From: Amoebophrya sp. A120
Lineage: Eukaryota; Sar; Dinophyceae; Syndiniales; Amoebophryaceae
DNA length: 64,000 bases
Assembly (NCBI GenBank): GCA_905178155.1
Contig: CAJINV010000005.1
Span: 4,837,394-4,901,393, forward strand
Reading direction: 5' to 3'
Under the pieces are notes generated by a model that was given only the letters and a program-made list of their open reading frames with translations, had not been told where the DNA came from and did no database searches. Made by a program: the position numbers and the translations under genes. Positions 1 to 12,800 of the stretch are shown here, in pieces. Within the stretch, counting starts at the first letter, position 1; every line of letters starts with the position of its first letter.

Positions 1-379
1 AGAGTTCGTGCGCAGCCAGGTAACCGGTCTTCCTTGCTACCATAATGACCGTCTTTCTCGGAGCCTGTCCGCACAGCCGGCCTATGACCTAATTTTGTTT
101 TTAAGCGAAATCAAGTATCGAGGATGAGGGGTGGGGTTCCGACTGTTGGCTTTCGAAGGTTTCCTTCAATCATGTTTTAGTTTCTGCACTTCAAAAATCT
201 GTTTGGGCCATTTTCGGCATATACGCGTTGGTTTGGAACTTGATCCCCTGCAGGTGGGTTGACGTATTCACGGAACTCGGCGGGACGGCGCACGTCGTAG
301 TGTATCCTAGCAAAATTTTGAGACGAGTCAACCTCCAACTTGCAAATGCAAAAATCATTCACAAACACGGCATCGATTC

Positions 380-428
380 TCAACTGCATCTGCATGCAAG
401 ACGTGACTCATCTGCATGCAAGACGTGA
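380..428. repeat. Short tandem repeat, two copies
   Basis: A unit of about 27 bp containing CATCTGCATGCAAGACGTGA is present twice, next to the apparent stop codon of the helicase gene. It could reflect slippage. Confidence 0.7.
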
Positions 429-2646
429 CCCCTCAACTGCACCTGACGTGACTAATCTTTCAAACTTTCCTTCGGATACATAAGTTATGAGCTTGTCTGC
501 CCTCCGCGGATCATTTGCTGCCACTTCACTCGCATGCCGGTGCGTGTAGCGTCCCCAAATGAAGCCCTGCAGCTTGGAGTTCAGCGCGCCGCTCAATTGG
601 AGGCCCGTTCCTATATGGTTGCCACTGCAGAGGCGGTTTACCAGGACAGTTGGGTACTGGGACGTAATCGTGTGGAAAGAGCTTACAAAGCCCTCGTTGT
701 TGAGGTTTCCTCCGTTGCTTCCTTTCACGACATGTAGTATTCTGGTGAAATTTCTACATGTTCCAACGTAAGCATAAAACAAAATTGCTCTACAACTTGC
801 AGTCATGTTTGCGATGCCAGTACTACAGAGATGAATCGTGCAGGAGAAAAGTGGCGCTACTGTTCCTGCTCATCCTGATTCTTCGAAGTGGACTGTTTTA
901 TGCAAGGTTGGTCCAGGTAGAATTGTTTCCTTCAGATACCTACGAGCATTTGTGCTGCCACTTGCGGTTGCTTGGGCGTCGCGGTCATCAGCACCACCGT
1001 AGTCCCCTCTTTCCCCGTCGCCGGCGTCTTCTGCACCGCCTCCCGCAGCCGCTTCAATGGCTCCCGGAACCGCTCCTCGACGTCCTTTCTGATCATGTTG
1101 TGGCACTCGTCCATCACCAAAAACTTCCCCGCGTACGGACTCACCGCCGACAACTTGAACTTCAAACACGGGTCAACCGATTTCGTCTTTACCCCCTCGC
1201 GGTCAAATCCGAGCGCGGAGCCCCCCGCAGTCACGTACTTGAAGACGCGGAGCGGCGCCCGTGGTGCGTCGATGCCGGTTGCTTCGCGGAATTCTTTCCT
1301 CCACCCCGCTTTCAGCTTCCCGTTGATGATCTTGCCCTTCAAAGCGACGACGTCGCGGATCTGTCCGTAGGTGTCTTTCGTGATTTTCGGTAGCAATTTC
1401 GTCCAATCCCGGTCCCACTCGTTGTGCCAATTCGGGTTCAAGACCGGCAAACTGGCACAGACGAAATCCCGCCAGCGGGAAGGCCACCGCACGAGTTCTT
1501 TGAACAGATTTTGTACGTGAACTTCTTTTGGAAGAATCAGTACTTTGGTGCGTTGCTTGTAGAAATCGTCGTTCAGTAGCTCCAGTTGTACGTCGCATGA
1601 TCGACGAGAAGTCGTCTGCAAAAGTTATTTTCGAAAAGGTGCTTCACTAGAAACTGGTGCTTCAAAAGCGGTTTCACAGCGTTCCGACCACCCGGAGCTT
1701 TCTTCTGCTGCTCCTCCCTGTCAAATTTCTGGAGCGCTGTTTGCAATTTGGGTCGTAGCCAGTTGTTGAACCCCGGCTCCCCTTGCTGCGGCCGGCCGAC
1801 GATATTGGAGTCCATTTCATCCTCTCCTTCCTCCGACAACTCTCCTTCCGAATCCTGGTCCAACCCCTCCTCATGGTCCATATCGGCTTCGTCGTCGCTT
1901 TCCAAAAACTGGTCCGCAGACTCGACGAGCTTCTTCAAAACCTTTTTCTTGTGCAGCAACTCTCGCCAATTTTTCACGCCGCCATTTTCTTCTATCGACT
2001 TCAGCATCTCCTTCACAAGTTCTGCGTTGTCAAGAAGTTCGGCGGGCAGCGTTGGCTTCTCTGCAGCAGGTGACTGTAGTTGCCCTCCTGCCGCGGCGAA
2101 GTGATTGCTGACTGGCATGGGAGGTACTTCTTCTCTGGGAGACGAGAGGGGCATGTCGACTTTTAGCGAGTCCGCCGCCATAGTGGTCTCTTCGCGCAAA
2201 ATCTCATAGTTGTTCTTTTTTTGGGCCCACTTCGGCGCGGAAGACGAGGAAGCGGATCCCGATCCGGACCCGGCCGACGGTTGCAAAGGTTGTTTCCCAG
2301 AAGACGGCTGCGACTTATGCGCTTGTCGTGCCGGCTGAACGTAGTTCGATTCGTTCCAGGTAGCGTTACTCCAGTTCCCAATCCCATCATACTGATTGCT
2401 CCAGTTCTGATTCTGTCCATTCCAGTTCTGATTATTGTTCCAGTGGTGATTCGCGCTCGAAGACGAAGACGATGAAGACGCTCCCTGTTTATTCGAGCCA
2501 CAGCTTTCCTGCTGCACTGACGTGCTCAGCGGGTAGATGCCTTTACTGTTGAGGAAAGCTCGAAAACCCGGCGAATCCTGCGGCACTGCGGATGACGCAG
2601 AAGGCGCTCCCCCGCGGTACGGACTTCTGCTCCTGTCCTCTGGCAT
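408..2646 (-). CDS. SF2 helicase-like protein with interrupted P-loop
   Basis: The protein starts at 2646 with a low-complexity Ser/Asn/Gln-rich and then acidic N-terminus of about 300 residues. A superfamily 2 helicase core follows: LKHQFLVKHLFENN, then a motif Ia-like strand (KVLILPKEVHVQNLFKEL), motif II (VMDECHN) and motif III (LMTATP). The DECH box and the sequence after motif III (EGFVSSFH) resemble the poxvirus NPH-I/D6-type helicases that occur in nucleocytoplasmic viruses and some protists. A GT-AG intron at 722-939 joins ...AQMLV to GSNGGN in frame. The frame breaks near 1590: LLVDHAT is followed at once, in another frame, by VQLELLNDD, so the GxGKT codons expected here are absent. 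This may be a pseudogene, a short deletion or an assembly error. The 3' end is uncertain; an open stretch at 395-177 could be a further exon, and the gene may leave the window. Confidence 0.6.
722..939 (-). other. GT-AG intron in helicase gene
   Basis: The donor is GTATCTGAAGG and the acceptor GTGAAAG. Splicing keeps the frame (MLV/GSNGG). The sequence downstream (EGFVSSFH) fits the helicase, which supports the join. Confidence 0.55.
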
Positions 2647-3581
2647 GGTTTTTTATCAACGTACTTTACTGAGTTAACACCCGAATCTACGAGGAACAAG
2701 CTGCTACTAGTACACTTCGCCGCACGACTACTATCACGTGTCAAAAAGACTATCGAACCCGAGGCTGTGCTGGTCCAGAACGCGGACCTAAAACAACTTC
2801 CTAACTGCTTACTTACACGATAAAAAAAGCCAAAATAGATTATCCTCCCCACCACTTGACAAAACCAAACTTTCTTTCTTTCAAATATGTCTGGGCGTGG
2901 CGTCAAATGTTCGAGGCCCGAAAAAGATCCTTTGCAAATTCTTGTTCAAACTGCAATAACAATCTAAACCGACCGAAACTTTCTAGAAACATAGATCAAA
3001 TAAACGGAAAGTGATGAACTTGATCCAAACAAAGCGCAGCAACTTAGCGATTTATTTTGTAACTGCCGAAGCGATTGCGTTTTCAAGACATCACAGCACG
3101 ATTCTACCATTGCCCAAAAACGATTTTTTCTCCCCTTTGCTGTCCCTCGGATCATTGCTCCTTTCATCTCTCATTGCTGACGACACGACGAACAGGCGAC
3201 TCCGACATTCTTTTCCCTCTCGGTCCCATTCTTGCGAGGGCAACACGCTTCGGGTGGATCATGTATAAAATAGTCGTCGAAAGGAGTGGTTGTCGAACGG
3301 ATTGCCGATCAGTTTCATCGTTATTTTTGTCGTTGCTGAAGTAGTGGAGGTCGGAGGTACGAAATAATCGTCCTACAGCCAGTACTAGTCAATGAGCAAC
3401 TTTGTTCCGAAAGCGTCGTAATCAGTTGCTCAGATGGAACTACAACGTAGTCGCAGAGCCAGTGTCGCATAAGTTCTCAAAATAGACTCTTGATCCTCCA
3501 GTCGTTTGGTGTGGTAAAAAAGGTTTCCGCCATATATTTTGCGTTCTTCTGATCCTCCCCATACTCCCCAATCCTCCCCGC
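2647..3581. other. Intergenic, nothing recognised
   Basis: AT-rich spacer between the helicase start and the CPSF73 stop. No introner, repeat or convincing reading frame is visible. Confidence 0.6.
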
Positions 3582-6179
3582 TCAAAACTTCGGCACCGGC
3601 TGCAGCGCGTTCTCGCATCTCGTCAAAGACTGCAAGATGTCGTTTTTCATTTCCCTCACTTTTTCCCCCTGCACGTCCACCTCTCTCCGCGAAAAATCGA
3701 TCCTGACGACGGATTTATCGGTTTGAAAGTTCACTAACCGGTTTTTCTCGTCGATCTTGATCTCCTCGCCGTACGTCTGCCGTAAGTAACTCGTCCACAC
3801 AGACCACAACTTGTTTTCGACCGAGCCGGTATTTCCACTCGGGTAGATCATGTTCGAACTCGCGGATGAATCCATGATCTGCGCGGTCAACGCTTGCACG
3901 GCGATCGGCGATCTCGTGATTTCCAGCGCGCTATCAAATGCAAAAGTGTCTGGGTCTGGAAGAGTGGAAGACTTGTCATGCAGGTTTTCCATGACCCGTG
4001 AGGTCTGTAATGCATGGTCTAGCATCACAGATTTTGAGAGGGCTTCCTGATGCCTGTTCCGCATGAGAAATGCCCTCTCGCCGTGGCAAAAACTGGACTC
4101 CTCTTGCTGGTCATGCATTACAGATTTTTTTCGAATCCGAAGACAGCATCACAAGTTACAACCTTCCAGACCCAGACATTTTTGCATTTGATACGCGACC
4201 AGAACGATGCTGTCGGCCACCATATCCGCGACGGGACTCGCTTTCCAGGAGAGCTCCAAAATCTGGTTTTTCAGCTTCAATCTCACGCAGTTCTGCACCA
4301 GCATTTCGTCATCCTCGACCAAAGCGACGTCCTGATAAATCCCCTCGATCGCCTTGGCGAGAACCGCGAGATTGTTTCGGAACTGGAATTTCTGCGTTTG
4401 CTCGAAGGAACAAACCTCTAATTTCGTGAAAGTTGCTAATTCGTGCGGGGAAATCAAAGACCGGTCACCAAACGCGTCTTCGACCAGAATACCAGAAATG
4501 GTCTTGCTGTTGGAATCGGTTTTGTTCAAAGTAGTGTTGTCTGTTGTAGTGTTCCCTTTATGCCTCTTCGCGATGGGGGAAACAGTGCCGGACTCCGGTG
4601 ATAAAGCGAGTTCATTGGTGGTAGCAAGCTGATCCCCACCTCCGGTCTGCAGTGCGTTGACTGAAGAACTCGGGTTATTCACCGCCGCGTTATAAGCGTT
4701 AATCGCTAATTTTCCCGCGATTGTCACCCCCAAATCCGGTCGGAAGGTTATCGCGACAGACTGCGTGTTCGCGGGGGTGTAGACTTTCAAGGAGTCACCG
4801 TGGTCCGTTCTTAATTTGTTCCGCATCCTGGTCATGTTGGTCTCTTCCCCGTGGACGAGAATCACGTGGTTCGTGCGGATTTCCCGGATAAACGCGGACG
4901 TTTGCGTGTAATCCGAGTGAGCGGAAAAGGAGATGTTGTCAATCGTGCAACGCACGTGGACGATCCGACCATCCGGTAGGTTCAACTGGTCTGGCTGTTT
5001 CTCCAGGTCCTTCGCAATGGTTCCGTCAACCGAATACCCCGTCATGATCACGGCGTTTTCCCGTCCGCCGGCCCACAGTTCGAACAACTCACGAGAAAAA
5101 CCGTTCTGCAACATCCCCGGCGCGGCTAACACCACACACGCGGATCTGGTGTTCACGACTTCAATCGTTTTTTCCCGGTTTTCCGTCCCGATCGATTTGA
5201 CAAACCGCAGCTGCCAAGGATTTTGACCACCCGACTCCATCCCGCGCGCTAAATGCGTAAACGTCTCGAAAATCCGGCTGCACTTCAACGCCATAGGACT
5301 ATTGTAGTAAATCGGCACGTGCTGTAGTTCCGGCGACTTTTGCCAGTGCTCTTCCAACATGAGTAACAACTCCTGCGCCCGGCCCAGGGCAAAGGACGGT
5401 AGGAGAACTTTCCCACCGTTTTTCACCACGGAAACCACCTTCGCCAAAAACCGCGTCTCCCGGATTTTCCGGTCTTCGTGGGATTGCGTGCCATAGGTCG
5501 ACTCCACAATCAGAACGTGAATCCGCATCGGCGGGATTTCGGCCGGCATCAAATGGCGGTCCTCCTCCCGGGAATAATCCCCCGTGTACAACACCCGGAT
5601 TCCCGCGATCTCCACCAAAAACATCGCCGCACCCAGCACGTGGCCGGCGGAAAAACACGTGATCCGCATCCCATCAATGTCAATCACCTGCCGCAGGTCG
5701 ATTAGTTCGATCTTCTGGCAGGTCCGCTCGATGTCCTTGAAGGTGTAGATTAAGTCGTCGTTGTTGATTTTGTTGATCTTACTGTGGTCCTGCCACAGCA
5801 TCTTGCAAATCGATTTTGTCGGATGGGTCATCAAGACTCTGCCCCGGAAATCGGTCCGGTTGACAAAGTATGGCACGGCGCCGGAGTGGTCCATGTGAAA
5901 GTGGGTGATGAGGCACAAATCAATCCGCTTTTTCTCCTCCTGCAGCTTGTCAAAGTAGGGAAGTTGCGCCATACCGGATAAACCCGGGTGAACTCCGCAG
6001 TCGAACATGACAGATTTCCCTTTAAAGCTCATGACGACACAGGACCGGCCGACCTCCTGGCCGGAGCCAAGCGGCGTGATTTCGAGGGTGTCACCGGCGA
6101 TTTCGATGGTGCGCTTCCCGGTTTGGCCACCACCGGTGACCACCGTGGGTGGCGCGGCGTTCGCAGCGGAGGAAGCCAT
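3582..6179 (-). CDS. CPSF3: Cleavage and polyadenylation endonuclease CPSF73
   Basis: This is the mRNA 3'-end processing endonuclease of the cleavage and polyadenylation complex, a nuclear metallo-beta-lactamase/beta-CASP enzyme. Two exons (6179-4194 and 3931-3582), joined after removing one introner and one 5-bp repeat, give 776 residues, somewhat longer than the human protein. The zinc-binding signature HFHMDH is at residues 93-98. Further family blocks are SAGHVLGAAMF, LYTGDYSREEDRHLMPAEIP, ESTYGT, FALGRAQELLLML, AAPGMLQNGFSRELFE, FSAHSDYTQTS and the histidine of VILVHGE. The C-terminal domain is also present. The introner falls inside it, and the join IVLVA/LEITRSP matches the human TTVILEVQSNP stretch residue for residue, independent support for the excision rule. 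All catalytic motifs look intact, so the enzyme should be active. Confidence 0.95.
3932..4193. mobile_element. Introner, family A, in CPSF73
   Basis: 262 bp with terminal inverted repeats TATCAAATGCAAAAGTGTC / GACATTTTTGCATTTGATA. Flanks cgcgc/cgcga. It interrupts IVLVA/LEITR. Confidence 0.92.
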
Positions 6180-7201
6180 CTTGTCTTGTGGTTTTTTGTC
6201 GTTTCTGGTTTATGCGAGTTGTAATTCGAGTTTAGTGTAAAAACTGCTTCAACATCAAGAGGGTCTCGTCGTCAATAAAGCAGAGCTGGATTTCTTGTTG
6301 AAATTCGGCGTGTCGTACTGAAGAATCTGAAAATTCGTTGGAGTCGTCCGTACCTTGCTATCTACTTTCTTTGAATCAATATCTGATGTGTTTTCTATTT
6401 GAAAAACGTGGCGAAATAAGAGCCCACGGACCGCTGAAGTAGAGAAAAAAAGCAGCTTTCAATGGAAGACTTCAGAAACAAAAAGTGATAGCTTCAGAAC
6501 AGAGAACTGTGCTGATCTGTAACGCTAATCGGCGACCGCGAAAAACACTTCGTACTTTGGATCCTATGCTGTGCCTGCACTAATAGAACTCGGGCTGGCC
6601 TCACTGACTAGAGATCTTTCATCGGGTAAAACTGTCAGCAAATAAATAGTAACTGCCATAATATGCTGCAATAGAACACCTTTCCAAAAAATTCTGTTGC
6701 CAGAGAGAAGCGTATGATAGTTCTGCTTCTGTCGTCTATCGACGCTGCTCGTGCCACTGCTTGGATTTTTACAGAGATTTAAGCTTCTCAACTTCTGATC
6801 CTGCGAGTGGAGTCTTTTTCAAATTCAGATGGTGTGGCAGGATATTGTTTCTCTTGTTGTCGAAAGCGCATAAAGGGTGGTGGATACGACAGAACTGCTC
6901 TCATGCGGATCCTATAGTTTGTTGTTCTGTGAAAACTTTCACAATAACATTTTTGATACAAAACAGACTCAAAGGGCGTCGAAGTGTATTAAGCGACAGT
7001 CCCAGAAGGTCGGCCTAATTGTGATAACAAGGCCCCATGAAAGGTACGTGGTCCGATTATGAGAAACGTTGTATCCAATAATGCAAAACAAGAAGTACAA
7101 TGCTCAGTGTGAAATTATATCATGGAAAATAGGTTTGAGAAGCTACGGGTTTGGTAGGGGAGAAAGACGAATGAGAACGAGAAATCATACACCTCCAGCC
7201 C
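6180..7201. other. Intergenic, nothing recognised
   Basis: AT-rich spacer between the CPSF73 start and the end of the next gene. No repeat or gene seen. Confidence 0.55.
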
Positions 7202-8842
7202 TTACTTCGACGTCATTTTGGTCAGCACCAAATGCCCCGGGCTTTTGTTCCTCGCAAACGGCGTCTGCGAACCGCCTATTGCGGACGGGGTGGACGTGTT
7301 GTTCGTTATTCGCAACTCCTGCGGCACCGCGTAGCTGCTGGTCTATGAACTGTAAAAGTATCGTACTCGTATATATAAATGCATGACAAATCTCCTCAGC
7401 ATGAGAAATAAAATTTGTCATGCAGATTTACCTTAAGGAAAAAATTTGTAATGCATCGCTGCGATTACTACGAGTACGATACTTTTGCACAGGATATGGT
7501 CGGTGAACCTGCAACGTCTACGTCCTTTGCTCCTGAAAGGTTAAACTCGAGGTCATCGAGGTTATGCATTGTAAAAGTGTCTGGGTCTGGAAGAGTCATG
7601 CTGTTTTTGCATGACACAGGAGGTCTGGCATGGAAGCTCTAGCATCACAGGTTTCGAGAACCTTCCGCAATGCCGAATCCGCATGACAAGTCGTCTCCTA
7701 TTTTGCTGACAAAAAGTAGGAGCTTTTGCTAAGTATGCATGAGGGACTTTTCTGTGTTCTGAAATACACATCACAAGTTGCATTCTTCCAGACCCAGACA
7801 TTTTTGCATTTGATAGAGGTATAAACCAGACAAATCCGTCTGGCCTCTGTCTCGTCCGGATAAATCTGACATCAACGACTTCTTCTCCCCGCTGCCCTGC
7901 GACTGCAGCATGTCGCTGGATTTCGACCGGGAGGCCATGCGCGCTATGGTAATGGACTGCTGCGATTGCAGCATCATATTTTCGCTATTGTTGTTCCCTT
8001 GCAGAATCGGGGCTGAGTCGCCCTCCGAATAATTCATAGTTCCTTTACTGCTCTCTCCTTCCGCCTGTTTCTTCTTCATCTTTTCGCTTTTTCTCCTGGC
8101 TCGTTCCTCCCGCAGCCTCATAATCTCCTCCGGGTCATCCTCTTGCAAACAGCAAAACACAATTCGCCTCCCTCGCCGTCTGAAATCTTTTTTCGTGCTA
8201 TCCAGATTCGACGCAGACCTTCTTAATTGCACCTTCACGATATGAGTGTGCACAACTCGCTCTCCCCCTCATTTGTAATGCAAAATACCGAATCCACATC
8301 CTGCTTTGAGGCTCTGCCTGCATGCCAAATTTTGGAATCTCAAACAGTACTACAATCGATCCGTGTTCAGATTTGTCATGCGGAAGCGGCATTTCTGCTG
8401 TTGTTTGTGTTGTTGTTCATGCCACACAAATGAGGGGGAGGGGGAGTTGCGCACTTTCATACACGAGTTCTACACCCGCGAAGGTGGTGGCGGTTTGCCC
8501 TGTGTTAGTTGGCGTCGCTGGTGATTGTGCGCCGCTGTCATTTTTCGTCCCATTCGCACTTATTGTTCCCGCTGTGGCGCCCGTTATTCCACCCGTTGTT
8601 GCCCCGCTGGCACTACCAGAACTCGTCGTTGCCCCGGAAGTGGTAAAGCCATTTACCTTATCGGTGGTGCTTCCGCCGGAACTGCTTTCTGCGTCAGGAA
8701 GATGAGGAACGGACTCGTCCTTGGAGAGAACCTTGTTTTCCAGGTTAATAGTCGGCTTTCGCGGCTTCGAGGGATTGTTAGCGTCCGAGCTTTTAGCATC
8801 CTGCTCGCGGGGGGACAGCTGCGCTCTGGTGATTTGGATCAT
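7202..8842 (-). CDS. Hypothetical Ser/Thr-rich protein, 332 residues
   Basis: Four exons (8842-8462, 8240-7816, 7562-7497, 7343-7202) are separated by three introners of families F, A and B. Excising each element with one 5-bp repeat gives 333 codons including stop. The N-terminal third is Ser/Thr/Gly/Ala-rich and looks disordered. The middle is basic and charged (MRLREERARRKSEKMKKKQ), probably a short helix, followed by a Ser/Gln-rich stretch. The C-terminus ends LTKMTSK. I recognise no domain. The start codon sits directly after a pyrimidine-rich stretch ending in TTCTAG, which could be a spliced-leader or intron acceptor, so an upstream exon is possible. Confidence 0.7.
7344..7496. mobile_element. 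Introner, family B
   Basis: 153 bp. Ends TATGAACTGTAAAAGTATCG / CGATACTTTTGCACAGGATA. Exact 5-bp duplication tggtc. Lies between AGSPT and SSYAV of the 332-residue protein. Confidence 0.92.
7563..7815. mobile_element. Introner, family A
   Basis: 253 bp. Ends TATGCATTGTAAAAGTGTC / GACATTTTTGCATTTGATA. Exact duplication gaggt. Lies between GLYL and DDLEF. Confidence 0.92.
8241..8461. mobile_element. Introner, family F
   Basis: 221 bp. Ends TATGAGTGTGCACAACTC / GAGTTGCGCACTTTCATA. Exact duplication cacga. Lies between VELV and KVQLR. Confidence 0.92.
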
Positions 8843-9807
8843 CTAGAAGTACAACAGGAGGAAATGGAAAATGGGTTCAAAATGTAAATCAAATGCGAAT
8901 GAAGTCGTGGTTTACCGAAAATGAGTCCAAATTTACATCAAAACAGTCAAACTTGTATAAATTTTATCATCATGGTACAACAATCTGTATCAGCACCGGG
9001 GAGATAGTAGATGGTTCTTGTTTGTGAATGCACGCTATGCATTATTGGAGTGGGCGAAGAACCCTGTGGCGAAGATTTTTGTTGTAAAGATTTTGCTTAT
9101 TTTGCACGACACTGCATCTTCCAGGACATCTTCTGTGGCTTACTGATGGATAAAACTTCGGTCCACCGAGAAGTGCCTTTGTTGCTGGTGCTGTCCTGTG
9201 CGTTTGATTACCGAGTGCAGCAGGACGACTAGCCGAGGTAGTTGGAACCGTAGCAGGTGTGTAGTTTTATATACCGACGGGACGTTGCTAAATCAGTCGC
9301 GTCAGATTACAACTTGATGCTCAACCGATCTGATGCCAAAGCATTTGCCTCTTGCTCAAAACACCGACTAACATCTAACACGATCTAATAAACCGACAAT
9401 TATGAAGCCAGAAATTGTGCCAGAACACGTTCAAATCTGTTCTCTTCGCACATTCACAGTCGAGCTTTCATAGGAGCTTTTACGGTATTTCATTTCCTCC
9501 TCGAGTACAGCGTTACATAATCAAGACGGTCAAGAAACTCTTTGCAATTTTGATGACGAATTTGAAAGGTTTTTCAATCAATACGTAAAGACTTTTTTTA
9601 GGAAACGGCACTTACCAGGAAGAACTACTTATAGGGATGGATCTACAAAAGGGTATAAAATTCTTGAAACTGAAAATACGTAGCTCAAATGCAAGAACTG
9701 CATTTTTGAAATGTTACAAAATTCCATCGCGAAACAAGTCGTGCTGTTTGCCTCCGCGCCACAGCTTGTTCTGCAAGATGAAGACCTTCAGAAATAATCA
9801 ACGCTTC
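8843..9807. other. Intergenic, nothing recognised
   Basis: AT-rich spacer without introners or convincing frames. Confidence 0.55.
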
Positions 9808-12800
9808 CTACTTCTTCTTCTTTCCCCCAGAACCTCCCCCTTTCGCCGCTTGCTCCTCCCGCCGTTGCCTCAGTTTCGCCTCTAATTTCGATTCCGTCGC
9901 TTTCAATTCCTTTTTCACGTGCTGCGTCACTTCCGTTGGCTTCCGGATGGTACGTTTTTTCGCGGCCCCGGCGAACGTGTCATCAAATGCGTTCATTTTC
10001 GGGATCATTTTGAATTTTTGCCTTTTCGTCAAGGGGGCCGGACGTTTCGGCGCGAGAACTTTGCGATCGTCGTAGTCATCCACTGCCACGATGGCGGTAT
10101 GAGGGTCGTAGTTTTCAACATCGTCTTCATTATCGCTCTCACGAGCAGCGTCTTCGTCTTCCACCTCGTGGTCCGCCCCGCCTTCAAATTCATTATCATC
10201 CGGGTTTTCATTTTCTTCTGAATCTTCGTCCCCACTAGATTCCTGATGATCATCCTCTGACTCAGAGTCAGACTCAGAATTTTCCTGTTCCTCCATTCCG
10301 TCCTCAAGCGCCGCATTTTCTTCTTGTTCGTCCAGCTTCCTCTTCACAACACTCACCCCACTCGCGTGATGCGTGACCTGCGTGGTCAACTGCGTGAACA
10401 GATTCCTCTTTTCCCTCCCGTGCCTCGATACCCGGAAATCGCCAATTCCGATCTGGTCGTGAATACTTTTCCCGATTTGCAAGTCCACCGTCCCGGTTTC
10501 TGGATTTTTCGCGTTTGCGGCACGGTAGTTGAAATCTTTCACCCGCGACCACTTCTTGTAACCGTCGTGAGCTGCGACGACCTGGTCGTTGGCGGGATTC
10601 ATTTTGTCGTTTGCGAGGACAAGATGTTGGTTTTTGGAGGAACTGGAAATTGCGGAACTGGAAGAGACACGACCTTTGCTCTGCTGCTTGGATGAGGAGG
10701 CGGAAGTACCACCACGGAGATTATGATTGCTCGACTTTTTTTCCATCACGTCAAGATCTTCCTCCGCACTATCCTCTTCTTCTGGCGGGAGCAGGTACTC
10801 CTTTTTCGCTTTCTTCCGCGGCGGGGAGGAGATTTTTTTCTCTTCTTTTGCATCAAATTCCAGAACTTCTTCCTCCTCTTTTATTGTTTCTAGATTCGGA
10901 TTGAAACTCGAGCTTTTGCTGGTTTGCTTCTGCAGGGAGGTCGTCGTGCTGAACAATTTGTTTTTAGCACTTTGCTCCTGCAACTCGATTCCTTTAATAT
11001 CTTCGTCGCTGTTTATTTCTCCGTCGATCTTCTCGTTAAAAAACTCGTCCAACTCCTCGCCAAACTGGATATTTTCATTATTTTCATTCTGACTCTGTTG
11101 CTCCTGTTCCCGGGCAAACTTTGTTTCGAAATCCTCCTCATCCTCTTGTTCGGCGAGATGATGAAACCCAGCACTATTATTCCCAAGAAAGCCGCTGTTG
11201 TCTTCGAAGCTCGCGAGGTCGTTGTCATAAATCTCATGATTCTCATCAACCTCCATCTCGTTCTCCTCGTCACTGTAGTTAAAGTTATCGTTATCCGCGT
11301 CGTCCTCTTTAGCATTATCTTCTACTTCCGAAAAAGCAGTACCACCATCTTCCTCCCCAGCATTCGCCTCCTTTTCCATCTGCCTCAAGGCGGCGAAAAG
11401 CGCGTTTTTCTTTTTCTTCTGCCCGCGCGTCACTATCGTCCCGTCCTTCTTTCGCCACACGCCCTTCCCGATCTTCCCCCGACCTTTAATCGGGCCTTTT
11501 TTCCCTTTTCCCTTCCCGGTGAACAGGAAGAGATTTCGCGCTTCCACCTTATCGGAGTTGCAGCTTTCCTTCGACGATTGGCGGCTGGAATTCGTTGTGT
11601 TCCGCGATTTCCGTCTCTATCCTATGTAAAAACGTCATCATCCCGTAGCTGTAATGCAAATGCGCAATGACAGGAGCATTTGTAATGCACATCTCCATGG
11701 GAGGCATTTATTCCAGTTGTGTTTTGGATTTTGTAATGCTGTAAACAGGATGAGAAAGTGGCTTTCTCATGCGGCTCCCCTTGCTAACAAGCACCACCCT
11801 GCAAATGGAAACTTGTCATGCACAACTCCCTAAGCCTGGAGATTTGTCTAGCAGACTTCCCATCTTGACTATGGGGTGGGGACGTTTTTCCTCACAATAG
11901 CCTCCCGGCGACCTTCAACGGGTCAAAATCGTGAATCCGCTGCAGCATGTATTCTGAATAAAAACATCCCCACCCCAGAGTTGTGTCATGCAAATCTGCA
12001 TGCCAAAAAAGTTTCTCATGCGAAGCCACATGAGAAGCGTTTTTTAGTTGTGTTTTGGGATAATTTGTGATGCTACAAGTAGCATGATAAGCTAGATCTG
12101 TGATGCTGACAAACTAATCTAAACAGGATTACACCACGAGGGCAAGAAACTTGTCATGCGAAACAACCAAAGTTGCCTGATTTGTCTAGCAGATTTTCCA
12201 TGCTGACTCTGGTATATGGGGACGTTTTTACTCAGGATAGCATGTAAACTTTCTCAATCGCCTTCTCCCTCGCGTCCGCAAGCTCGGTAACCGTGAACCC
12301 GCCGTGCTTTAGGTAGGCGTATTTAATCGAAATTTTGTCACTGAGTTCTCCCTTCGTGGTGGTCGTCGTGTGGTTATCATTATTTTCCGCCGCGGCTAGA
12401 CACTCCTTCTCGTAGTTCAACCGCTCACTATCCAATTCATTCTTCACCGGGTACACTTTTTCATCCAGGAAACAAACCCCAGAATCGATAAACCGCGCCC
12501 ACCAGTAGCCGGGGGATATGCATTGCAAATATGTCTGGGTCTGGTCATGCTTGCCTGGCATGACTGAAGAGTTTGTCATGCGTGTCCAAGAAGAGGCCCT
12601 TTTGCTTGTCATGCAAAAGTAGAACGCAGTTTGTTATGCGGAAAGCGCAACACCAAGCAGCGCAAATATTTCTCATGCTTCGCTGTGCATTACAGACAAC
12701 TCACTACTCACAACTCAGCATTACAAGTTTCCAGACACAGACATAGTTGCACTTGATATGGGACAGCGGTAAGCAAGTGCCCGCAGCCGTGGTCCGCACG

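Noticed and set aside
10924-11670. 248-residue plus-strand open frame, and similar long plus-strand frames opposite the minus-strand genes
   Set aside because: They run antisense to well-supported exons, cross introner borders and show no domains.
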